DNA from: Brachionus koreanus
Taxonomy: Eukaryota; Rotifera; Eurotatoria; Ploima; Brachionidae
Assembly (NCBI GenBank): GCA_016987375.1
Contig: PJRA01000473.1
Coordinates: 801,675-817,347 of the forward strand
Direction: 5' to 3'
DNA length: 15,673 nucleotides
Shown here: piece by piece, positions 8,398 through 15,673 of the stretch
How positions within the stretch are numbered: position 1 is the first letter of the stretch
Layout of the letters: each line of letters begins with the position of its first letter
Position numbers and translations under genes: made by a program
The notes under the pieces: generated by a model
Database searches by the model: none
Told to the model about the DNA's origin: nothing
The model's input: only the letters and a program-made list of their open reading frames with translations

Positions 8398-8949
8398 CCC
8401 GAAAAAACACTGTTTAAACACTGTTTAAACGGCGTTTTCTCTTTGTTTTTTCATAAAAAAACGAGCAGAAAACATTTAATAAACAAAACAAAATATTTTA
8501 ATTAGAGTGTTTTTAAACCGTTTTTTACGTTTTTATTTTTCAGGAATGATTTTAAATGATCAAATTATTTGTTTTAATATTTAGTATTAATTTTAAAATA
8601 ATAATCAAAATGTTTTTTGATAATTAAATCTTTAAAAAAACATTCGAAAAGAATAAAAAAAAAACAAACTTAAAACGCTCAAAAAACAAATAAAAAACAC
8701 CTCAAACACCCATAAACACTATTTAAACACCTAAAAACGCTTAATAAACACGCTTCTTTACAATATTTTTGAAAAATATGTTAAATTTTATTTTAATTTA
8801 ACTATTTATGACTTAATTTATCTAAATTCTTGTCTTTATACTTTTTTTTTAAAACATAAATAATAATTTTTTTTCCTGTTTTACCCTAGTTTTTCGTCTG
8901 ATTCCATTTCGTTTAAACAGTGTTTTTTGCTTGTTTTTGTCCCCTCGGG
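8398..8949. mobile_element. Candidate non-autonomous element with 18-bp inverted repeats
   Basis: AAAAAACACTGTTTAAAC at 8402-8419 has its perfect 18-bp reverse complement at 8911-8928. The outer left end reads CCCG, and the right side reaches CTCGGG at 8944-8949, hinting at longer imperfect ends. The left end carries a tandem pair of the 11-bp unit AACACTGTTTA (8406-8427). The unit recurs inside, since AAACACTATTTAAACAC at 8714-8730 matches the left end at 16 of 17 bases. There is no coding capacity. I could not find a convincing target-site duplication, so the exact borders are uncertain. A MITE or foldback element is the likeliest reading. Confidence 0.55.
8684..8756. repeat. Degenerate AAACAC tandem repeat inside the element
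   Basis: Five AAACAC-containing units occur in about 70 bases, the first four spaced about 10-11 bases apart (AAACACCTC, AAACACCCAT, AAACACTATTT, AAACACCTA) and a later AAACACGC. The strand is strikingly poor in G. The units resemble the terminal 11-bp repeat of the surrounding element, so the element may have grown by internal duplication. Confidence 0.5.
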
Positions 8950-9060
8950 AAGCCATAAAACTTTACGTTTTTTTAAAAACTTGCATATTTTCATCATATT
9001 TTTTAGCATCTTTGTAATCATGTTAAAATAAATATAATTGAATGATCCTCCTCAAAATTA

Positions 9061-9226
9061 TCAAAAATTAAAAAAATAATTAAAAAAAGCCTATCAGCAA
9101 AAACAGTAACTGGTGAAATGTGTCTAGTTGAAAGTGAAAATGAGCTTAAAGTAAGAAGAGTACAAGATTGGTTTAAAAATTTACTAGCGGTAAAACGAGC
9201 CTTCAGAGAAAGAAATGGTCGGCTAG
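9061..9226 (+). pseudogene. Open segment with helix-turn-helix-like end, unidentified
   Basis: The frame is open for 54 codons up to TAG at 9224. The end reads VRRVQDWFKNLLAVKRAF then RERNGRLD. Two families come to mind. One is mariner-type transposases, whose N-terminal helix-turn-helix ends in 'R.VQ.WF..F..G' followed by a GRP motif. The other is a decayed homeodomain recognition helix (VQ.WF.N). Spacing fits neither exactly: the GR lies about two residues closer than in mariner, and homeodomain Arg53 is missing. The first part is Lys/Ile-rich and may not be coding. This is probably a remnant and cannot be assigned. Confidence 0.25.
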
Positions 9227-9454
9227 ATTAGATCAATCCAAAGAGCAATCCTATTATCAAATGACCTTTACACATCAAAATTGACGATATACTGTCAGAT
9301 TGATTTGATTAACAAAGCTAACAATCGTTGTCTTGTTGTTCCTCATGATTTAACACATTTCGATACTCTCAATGAAGCATTAAAATTTGTAGAAAACTAC
9401 TTTAAAAAATCCTCTAGATTAACGTTTTTTTTTGGACGAATTATTAGCTGTGAT
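9227..9454 (+). other. 76-codon open segment, unidentified
   Basis: This frame is open from just after TAG at 9224 to TAA at 9455. The translation looks like real protein, with segments RAILLSNDLYTSKLTIYCQ, INKANNRCLVVPHDLTHFD and NEALKFVENYFKKSSRLT, and its GC is above the surroundings. No in-frame ATG opens it. The last dozen codons after about 9424 run into a T tract and are likely outside any original coding sequence. I do not recognise the family. It may be an exon or a fragment of a dead element, together with the neighbouring open segments. Confidence 0.3.
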
Positions 9455-9681
9455 TAAAAGTGGATTTATTTTCGAAATTATGATAACAGAAATCAATGCT
9501 TGGACCTATCTCATTAAGCTCAGTCAGTCGTGAAAAAAGAATGCTTTGATAAATAGGTGATGTTGTGAGTTTGATGAAATTTCAAAGGTTTAATACTAAA
9601 GTTTTTTAAAAGTCACAAGTCTTAATTCAAGTCCATCTTCGGACTTAAAAAAACAATCTAAAATCCGGACTTAGCCGTCAA

Positions 9682-9764
9682 AGTAACTACATGGAACGAC
9701 TAAAAAATCATTTATCTATCATGATTACGGCCACATGAATTTTTTGCCGTTCCAGGTAGCTATT
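9682..9764. repeat. Imperfect inverted repeat
   Basis: AGTAACTACATGGAACG at 9682-9698 pairs with CGTTCCAGGTAGCTATT at 9748-9764, with 14 of 17 positions complementary around a loop of about 49 bases. A shorter hairpin, AAGTCC/GGACTT, and a repeated GGACTTA lie just upstream at 9629-9673. The pattern could be an element end, but no partner or target duplication is visible. Confidence 0.4.
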
Positions 9765-9843
9765 TTGAGGATCTAGTTAAACTCAAAATAACTTTTAAAC
9801 AACTTTTTGAACTAGCTGCAGAACTTTATTTTTAGTTAGTTAG

Positions 9844-10122
9844 AACAAATGTTTGCTTCACTTCAAGAAAAATATTCTTCTTTGTTCAACCGAAAGCTTT
9901 TTTCAAGTTACAGCAAAAAGAACCAAGGCAAAATCTGAAGAGCTTAAAGAGAACGAACTTCTTCCTCATCCAGCCCATATCTTTCTCCTTCTAATTATTA
10001 TCTTTTTTGGTCGATGGCTCATTTTCTTTGAGGATTACATTTTACCTATCAAGACCAAGTTGAAGAAGAGTGTCGTGACCTTTTTGGGAAAGAGAGGAAT
10101 TGAACTACTGGCTGATAGATGA
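9844..10122 (+). CDS. Possible terminal exon of a small membrane protein
   Basis: The frame is open from the stop at 9841 to TGA at 10120-10122 but contains no ATG, so if real it must be spliced to an upstream exon. A pyrimidine tract followed by CAG (…cttttttcaagttacag, ending 9914) is a plausible 3' splice site. After it the product is charged (AKRTKAKSEELKENEL), then has one membrane-spanning stretch (AHIFLLLIIIFFGRWLIFF), then a basic tail (PIKTKLKKSVVTFLGKRG) ending in ELLADR. GC is clearly higher than in the flanks, and an AATAAA lies about 85 bases after the stop (near 10208). I do not recognise the protein. It may instead be a relic of a mobile element. Confidence 0.3.
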   Translation, partial: NKCLLHFKKNILLCSTESFFQVTAKRTKAKSEELKENELLPHPAHIFLLLIIIFFGRWLIFFEDYILPIKTKLKKSVVTFLGKRGIELLADR

Positions 10123-10274
10123 CTAAAGACTATAGAGCATAATAGTTTATATTTTGAAGATCAGCCATTTCTCTAACTTTTGCTTTTTTTATAGATAAAT
10201 GAAAAAAATAAAAAAAACGCAAAATTTTTTGACTCACCCTAATACAAATTTTTAAAATAAATTTGTGATTTTGA

Positions 10275-10472
10275 ATAGGTGAATATGGTCAAAAGAATAA
10301 TCTTTACAAAAAGTTACTTTCTCGATCTAAGAAAAAGTCAATTTTATTACTAGTTTTTGATGAAGTGTGGGTTGATGACAATGTAGCAAAGAGCTACAAA
10401 TTAGATCCTGAATTAAAAAAAATGTTTTATCAGTCTCTATATTGTAAGAGCTCTACATTTAGATATTTCTAA
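10275..10472 (+). other. 66-codon open segment, unidentified
   Basis: The frame is open from TGA at 10272 to TAA at 10470. An acceptor-like TTTTGAATAG ends at 10278. The translation includes GEYGQKNNLYKKLLSRSKKK, SILLLVFDEVWVDDNVAKSY and KLDPELKKMFYQSLYC. The run of hydrophobics before DEVW superficially resembles a Walker B strand of P-loop ATPases (hhhhDD/E), but there is no P-loop nearby, so I do not call it one. It lies about 150 bases downstream of the possible membrane-protein exon and may belong to the same gene or the same dead element. Confidence 0.25.
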
Positions 10473-11042
10473 AAGCGGTACTTGTAATGATGTTTTTAAA
10501 TTTCTCAACAAATTAAAATTACATTTTTTTTAAATAATAATTCCAAAAAATCTACAATTTATGACTTATTAGAAATTTAAATTTACTTTTTTTTTACTTT
10601 TTAAATACCAATTGTACTTAAAATTAACTAATTAAAATTCTTAAAAAATAAAAAATAAAACTCTGCATCGAAATTTCGCTCACTTATAAAATAATTTTTT
10701 ATCTAAAAAAATCAGTATTCAATATTTTTTTGACTAACAACTTTAGATAAAATATCTAATAAATATTTAATACTCAACATTTAAAAAAAAAACAGATAAA
10801 TTTAAAGCTTAAATTTCAAAGTAGGCTTATTTAGTGAAAAAAAATAAAAAAATTTTTGTTCAATTTTTCGACTAAATGAATAGCTTTTGAAATAAAAACT
10901 TTTTAATTAAATCTTTTAAAAATTACTTTAAATAAATTTTAGAACATATAATAAATATTATGATGGAAATTTTATTTAATTTGCTCAATTTTATAATAAA
11001 TAATCACGAAAATTGTGATTTATGGATAAAAAAAAACAATAA
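10473..11042. other. AT-rich spacer
   Basis: This is A/T-run sequence with closed frames and no recognisable motif. If the open segments on either side are exons of one gene, this would be intron. Confidence 0.5.
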
Positions 11043-11300
11043 TATTTTCAGCTGATACAAACTCGATACATCCAGAATTCATCTCGACAAATATTCAAAG
11101 AACTAAATTTATTGGAGAGACAAATTTTGATTGACACAAACGTTATATCAGCTGATGCCTTTTGCAATACTAGTATTAGACTTGAAAAAAAATATCATGA
11201 TTATTGTTGTGTTTTTCATGTATTAATAGAATGCCACTTCCACAAAAGACATCTAATTAATTTTTGTTTTTCAAAATATCCTTTTATGTATACTACTTAA
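11043..11300 (+). other. 85-codon open segment behind a splice-acceptor-like site
   Basis: The sequence reads aatattttcag at about 11041-11051, a good 3' splice-site match, and the frame then stays open from 11043 to TAA at 11298. The first part (TRYIQNSSRQIFKELNLLER, then QILIDTNVISADAFCNTSIR) looks protein-like. The later part, after an A run at about 11187, is less so. ILIDTNV recalls the first strand of PIN domains (hhhDTNv), but no other PIN acidic residue is placed as expected, so I regard that as coincidence. No in-frame ATG starts the segment. Unidentified. Confidence 0.2.
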
Positions 11301-12405
11301 TTTAAATATTTGTCGAAATGGTAAAAATGAATAAAAAAAATTTAAATTATTTAATATTATTGTTAAATCAAAAAATTATATTTAGATGCAAAAGCATTTG
11401 ATTAATTGAAGAAATTTTTTTGATAATCACTTTTTTAAAAATATTGATTAGCTTAAACAAAAAAAATAATTTTGAAAAATCTATTGAAAAAAAATTTCTT
11501 TAAGTGTAGAAGTGATCAATTTTATTTAAATAGTGCTATTTTTTCTTTCAATAAAACATTTTAACACCAAAATCTCATATATATTTTTCTTTCATAAAGC
11601 TGCTCATTTGTTTTCGGAAATTTAATTTTTATTGAAATTCACTTATGTTCTAAACAAAATTTTCAGATAAAAGAAAAAAAAATTAAAAAAAAAATTATAC
11701 TAAATTTCATTTACTTATTTGTAAAAGAAATATCATAAGTCTTTCAGAAAATGGCACTAACGTGCGCTATTTTTCTAATACTGATGAATATTAATGATCA
11801 CGATCACAAGTAATCAGTTAATAGTTTAAATAAGTTTAAATAAATTCAGACACATGTTTCATTGCTGTATAAATCTTATGTCTTTTTAATTAAAATTCAA
11901 ATAATTTTTGGATTGTTAACATAAAAAAAATTAAAAAATAACATTTCACTCAAATTTTTGATTCAAAATAAATTAATTTTAAAATTCTTTAAAAAAAATG
12001 CTTGCTGAATTCTTGCCATTTTAGAAATCACGATTTTGTCAAAATTCGATCGATAATGCTGTAATTAGTTCAGCTTGTAAAAACGATTAGGAATCTAAAA
12101 TATTTTATAAAAAAATAATAAGTTTATAATAAAGAATTTAATTTTTTTTTGGTTTGAGCTTGACAAAACGAATTTTAAAATTAAAATTTGGCTCTGAAAT
12201 TTTTCTTGTAATTATAAGTAAATTTAATATTATTTTATCTATGTGTCTTAATTCAAGACTAAATTTAAAAATCTATTTTGAAATTTTATTCAAAAAAAAA
12301 AAATAACGTGATTAAATATTTTTTTTGGGTGAAAAAAAATTTTTTTTTCATTTTGTTTTTTTACTAAATAAATGTGGAAAAAAATTAATGAAAGGCTTTT
12401 TTCTG
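11301..12405. other. AT-rich intergenic sequence, nothing assigned
   Basis: All frames are closed. A small imperfect hairpin around 11742-11780 (agaaaatggcac with gtgcgctatttttct) and a doubled GATCAC at 11796-11808 are the only patterns noted. No gene, RNA or element is recognised. Confidence 0.55.
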
Positions 12406-12450
12406 CAGCACAAATTAATTAATTTTAATAGTTTCAATTAATTTGTGCTG
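12406..12450. repeat. Perfect 15-bp hairpin
   Basis: CAGCACAAATTAATT at 12406-12420 is exactly complementary to AATTAATTTGTGCTG at 12436-12450, separated by a 15-base loop. The flanks (a T run with CTG before it, TATTCAATAA after it) do not extend the pairing. It could be the collapsed ends of a small foldback element. It is too short and A/T-rich for a typical microRNA precursor. Confidence 0.85.
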
Positions 12451-14689
12451 TATTCAATAATTTTTTTTTTCAATCTAATTAAACCTTCCATAGGTTTTCT
12501 CTAAAAATTGTTCGACCAATTCTACTTTTGAGAATCGTCTAATCATTAAAACTCGATGAAAATAAAGTCTTGTCGAATAATTGATTCTAACTTTAGAAAT
12601 TTTTGAATTTACTTTGTTAAATTTGCTAGCTAATAGTGGAAGAAGAGTTAAAATAAATTTTATTTTTAATTTATATTTTAATTTTTATACGATTAAGAAA
12701 GAAGAAATAATAAAAAGGCAGGATTATTGATTATTGGAAAATGGAAAAATATTTAGCATTTCGGAACATATTCTGAAAGTTTGAGAAAATCGATGATAGA
12801 ATTAAGCTCAAAACTGCAAAAAAAAAAAATAGAAAAAACAAATACATCATAATCATAAAAAAAAATTGCATCAAATGCTATGAAAACAAACAAAATTATC
12901 ATTCAGGGATCTGATTCACAAGTCAGACCATCAAGTTTTTCCAATAAAAATTGATTTTCTTAGCACTGTTTCATCGACATCTTCGCTTTGGCAAAAACCA
13001 ATAATTCATTAACTCTTAATTTTTCCTTTACTATTCATTTCATCAAAATTATAATTATTTACTCGAGGAAAAAAATCAATTTTATTTAATTTAAGAACCT
13101 AAATTTACCAATAATTTAAAAAAAATCGATTTTCCGAATATCGACTTTTAAATCCCATTAAATCACAGCTCTATTCAATCTTCTATTACGTCAAAATCTA
13201 AAAACCTAACTAATTTACCAAAAACACTCATTTTGTCCTTTTCATACAAACTTTTTTTATTTAATAAAAAATTAAAAAAAAAATTATAAATTAGTGATAT
13301 AATGTTTTTAAGCTCAAAGGGCCTAAATTATATATTTAAAAACTCTAGCCAAGTAAATTAATATTTAAACTGAAAACCATTCTATGAAATAAACTAAAGT
13401 GAATTTGAAAAAAATAAAGCTTTAGTTGAAGAACTGAAAAAAAAATGGTGAGAAATTCATAAATTTATTTATTCAACAATTTTATTGATTTTGTAATTAT
13501 TAAAGTATTTTTTTTTAAATTTTGGTATAATTAAGATTAACGAAAATCAATAGATAGATAAGAGAATGAATCAAAACATATAGAAAAAAAAAAAACAAAG
13601 CTTAAAATCTTTTTTCATTTTTTTCTTATAAGTTGATGTTTCGACATAATTTGATTAATCGGTAACCCAAAATAGAAAAATTTTGTTTTGTCAGAATTCT
13701 CAACTGTTGTCAGTAGATTTTTCCAATAATTTTTCCAATAATCAACTATAGCTTTAGTGAGAAACCAATCGATCAAAGAATAGAATTAGAGAAATCGTCA
13801 AATTTTATTTCTCTTTATATATTAAAATAAAAAATCTATATTATTGGGTTTAAAGCAAAATCTGCTCAAATAAAAAAGCAATGTTCATAACTTAAATTGC
13901 TTTTAAAATCAAATCGATAAAATGACAATTAACCTTTTGCTATTTATTTTCTAAATCTCTCACTAGCAAAAAGAACCAAGTTTAATTCTTAAATGAATAA
14001 AAAATTCTCACATTGCTAACGATTATTTAAAAAAGAAACTTTTTTTTTTAATTTTTACTTTAGGAAAAATTGATCAAATTAATTTTTAAATAAAAGTCTT
14101 AAATGTAATTAATACTAAGATAAATTATACATTTTCCTTCAGAATTTACTCATTTTCTGAAAAATTACAATCAAAATTTTTAGCTAATAAAAATCATTTT
14201 TTGAAGTTTTATTTACATGTGATAAAATTCAAGGTTCAATTTTTCAAAAAGGGGTCTTAAAAAATCCTCGGAAATTCAGGTCTCAATTGTCATTTTGAAT
14301 ATTTTTTAAATTAAAAATTAAAAGAAATTAAAACTCCAATTTTTTTTTATATATTTATTACTTAATCGAAAAATAAACAATTCAAAATTTTCAATTTTAC
14401 ATTTTATTGTGATAATTTTACGTATGCATAGATGGAAACAGAGACTGTGAAGATATGATTAATTAAAAAGAAAAGATAATCAAATTTTTTTTTTCTTTAA
14501 TCAAATTTATTTAATAAAAATCAATTTAGATATAAAATACAATTAAAAATCTTAAAAATCTTAAAAAAGCTTAATTGACTAGTTTACAACGAGTTTTTTT
14601 TTCAGTTATTTTAATAAGTTTATTTTCAACAGCAATATGAAACTACTGATTAGCCTGGCCTTGGAATGATCAAATTGTTAGCTGCGTTA
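12451..14689. other. AT-rich intergenic sequence, nothing assigned
   Basis: This is long A/T-run sequence with closed frames. A slightly GC-richer patch lies at 12900-12990, but its frames are broken. A 12-bp tandem duplication at 13718-13741 is listed separately. I see no gene or RNA. Confidence 0.55.
13718..13741. repeat. Tandem 12-bp duplication
   Basis: The unit TTTTTCCAATAA occurs twice head to tail, and once more on its own at 12936-12947. This is probably replication slippage plus chance in AT-rich DNA. Confidence 0.8.
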
Positions 14690-15215
14690 AAAAAGCCAAA
14701 AATACTTGGTATACTAAAGAGAACATTTGTGTATTGGGATGCTCAATCATTTTGCAATTTTTCAAAATATATGTTAGACAACATCTTGAATACTGAGTGT
14801 CTGCTTGGAATCCTTATTCAAAAAAAAGAATATATTTAGACTAGAACATGTACAAAGACGAAAGAGAAAACTAGTTCCTCAAATAGGAAGTTTAAATATT
14901 GAGTTAAGGCTGACTAATTTGGGATTAGAAACTCTGAAAAGAAAGTCGAAAACGTGGAGATATGATTTAACTTTATAAAATTCACAACAAGTTCAATCAT
15001 ATTATGATAAGTATTAAGATGCGGAGCTAATGACCTCTGTGTATAATGAAAGTGCAAGTGAAGGAATTAGGGAAAAAAGATTGAATTCATTCACAGCTAA
15101 CAAAATGTGAAGCAAGGCAAAACCTTCTATCTAACCGAGTAGAAAATGTAGTGGGATTGTGCTGGGATTTAGATCAACCAGTTCAAAAACAATCATTCAC
15201 CAAAAATATACAACT
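14690..15215 (+). pseudogene. Decayed LINE (CR1/Jockey-like) reverse transcriptase 3' end
   Basis: Successive pieces match the C-terminal end of a non-LTR retrotransposon reverse transcriptase, in the right order but in changing frames. KILGILKRTFVYWDAQSF starts at 14699. YVRQHLEY, a stop, then VSAWNPY follows at 14770-14817 (family 'yvRphLEYc..vWnPy'). LEHVQRRKRKLVPQ starts at 14841 ('LE.VQrraTklvp'), then IELRLTNLGLETLKRK ('yeeRL..LgL.tLe.RR'). LLSNRVENVV begins at 15124 ('flsnRVvn.Wn'). At least two frameshifts and several stops show it is dead. The endonuclease and catalytic (YADD-type) parts are not seen, so this is a 5'-truncated copy as is usual for LINEs. Confidence 0.8.
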
Positions 15216-15442
15216 TCATAAAATATATATTTATAAATATGAAATTAATTTACTATTGAAAATTGATTATTTTAAAATCCAATTTATTAAAAAAAAAAAC
15301 TAAAAATGATTGACATGGAAAATGATGCATTCTCAGATGATGCGATATGCATTTGGTATCAAATATTGAGATTAATGAAGAGTCGTTTGATTTAGCATAT
15401 GAAATGAAATGATGTGAAAGTGAATGTTATAAAAATAATTAT

Positions 15443-15559
15443 GATTTTGACCAGTTAACTCAATTGAATTTGTTTGTAAAAAGATCAAAATTGGACAAAG
15501 ACAATTGGCAACTAAGTACCTTCACTTGTAGAGATTATTTAAAGTTGCATATTTGTGAG
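15443..15559 (+). pseudogene. MULE-like SWIM zinc-finger remnant
   Basis: Thirty-nine open codons end in DNWQLSTFTCRDYLKLHIC. The segment 'W..StcTC..yLK..iCkH' is the SWIM zinc-binding motif (CxC…CxH) found at the C-terminus of many Mutator-like (MULE) transposases, with the same eight-residue gap between the second and third cysteine. Here the first Cys is Phe (TTC for TGC), and the final Lys-His reads Glu-Pro, each explainable by single-base changes. The similarity stops where the minus-strand mariner-like sequence begins. This is a short remnant, so the family call is moderate. Confidence 0.4.
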
Positions 15560-15673
15560 CCTCAATGTTCTGTTGTTTGAACCAGTCGCTCACTGAGTAA
15601 GCGGTATGTGCTGAAGCCCCATCTTGTTGAAAAACCCAAGGGTCATTTGGATCAAATAGGAGTTCAACAGATG
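15560..15673 (-). pseudogene. Tc1/mariner-type transposase fragment, cut by window end
   Basis: On the minus strand the frame from 15671 reads SVELLFDPNDPWVFQQDGAS followed by AHTAYSVSDWFKQQNIE. This matches the catalytic-core region around the second aspartate of the DDE/DDD triad in Tc1/mariner transposases (consensus 'fqQDgApaHta..v..wl'). The segment that should follow, 'WPa.SPDLNPIE', is absent: after NIE the sequence becomes the antisense of the MULE-like piece and the frame stops at 15522. The N-terminal part would lie beyond the window edge. It is a truncated, probably inactive copy; integrity of the rest cannot be judged here. Confidence 0.75.

Noticed and set aside
9151..9223. A second homeobox gene next to ONECUT
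   Set aside because: Only a partial VQ.WF.N match is present. Arg53 and the first two helices are missing, and a stop follows directly.
10314..10352. NB-ARC or other P-loop ATPase signature (LLLVFDEVW)
   Set aside because: There is a Walker B-like string but no P-loop upstream and no other motif of the family.
11112..11300. PIN-domain nuclease reading of the ILIDTNV segment
   Set aside because: Only the first-strand motif matches. The other conserved acidic positions are not present at the right spacing, the frame has no ATG, and its second half is A/T-run sequence.
12724..12736. Another HNF-6 consensus match
   Set aside because: It is a single AT-rich match far downstream of the gene with no symmetry or context; likely chance.
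1..15673. tRNA or rRNA genes, CRISPR arrays, bacterial-style operons
   Set aside because: I saw no cloverleaf-compatible A and B boxes, no ribosomal RNA sequence, no regularly spaced identical repeats and no tightly packed open frames. The window is eukaryotic in character.

Overview
The window looks like animal (eukaryotic) nuclear DNA. It is extremely A+T-rich, with long A and T runs and simple repeats, no compact operons, several decayed retrotransposon and DNA-transposon pieces, and one clear gene. That gene is a ONECUT-class (CUT plus homeodomain) transcription factor on the + strand at about 5953-7794. Its CUT and homeodomain sequences read like those of bilaterian, probably protostome, ONECUT proteins. 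An AT-rich invertebrate such as a monogonont rotifer would fit, but the species cannot be fixed from this sequence.

Layout. Positions 1-2590 are AT-rich sequence without a recognisable gene, apart from one short protein-like open stretch near 500-615. Positions 2591-2968 form a long inverted repeat. A minus-strand remnant of a LINE reverse transcriptase C-terminus lies at about 3790-3970. Positions 4561-5952 are the probable 5' flank and 5' UTR of the ONECUT gene. They hold a (GA)n and a (TA)n microsatellite, a POU octamer, a GC-richer patch that could be a 5' exon, and a perfect 20-bp palindrome made of two opposed ONECUT-type sites. The ONECUT coding region is one uninterrupted open frame carrying polyglutamine, serine-rich and strongly acidic tracts. 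Two AATAAA signals follow it. Positions 8398-8949 look like a non-autonomous element with 18-bp terminal inverted repeats and internal AAACAC repeats.

From about 9060 to 11300 there is a string of five open, protein-like segments (near 9061-9223, 9227-9454, 9844-10122, 10275-10472 and 11043-11297). None is recognised, and none has a convincing full gene structure. They could be exons of one unannotated gene or pieces of dead elements. This is the least explained part of the window. After a mostly featureless AT-rich stretch containing a perfect 15-bp hairpin (12406-12450), the right end is a graveyard of mobile elements: a frameshifted LINE reverse transcriptase end (about 14690-15215), a MULE-like SWIM zinc-finger remnant (+), and a Tc1/mariner-type transposase fragment (-) running off the window edge.

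Functionally, only the ONECUT gene can be assigned a role: a nuclear, sequence-specific DNA-binding regulator. The palindromic site upstream raises the possibility of self-regulation. I found no evidence for a novel multi-gene system. The most worthwhile follow-ups are the upstream palindrome, the unexplained open segments at 9060-11300, and the two inverted-repeat elements.
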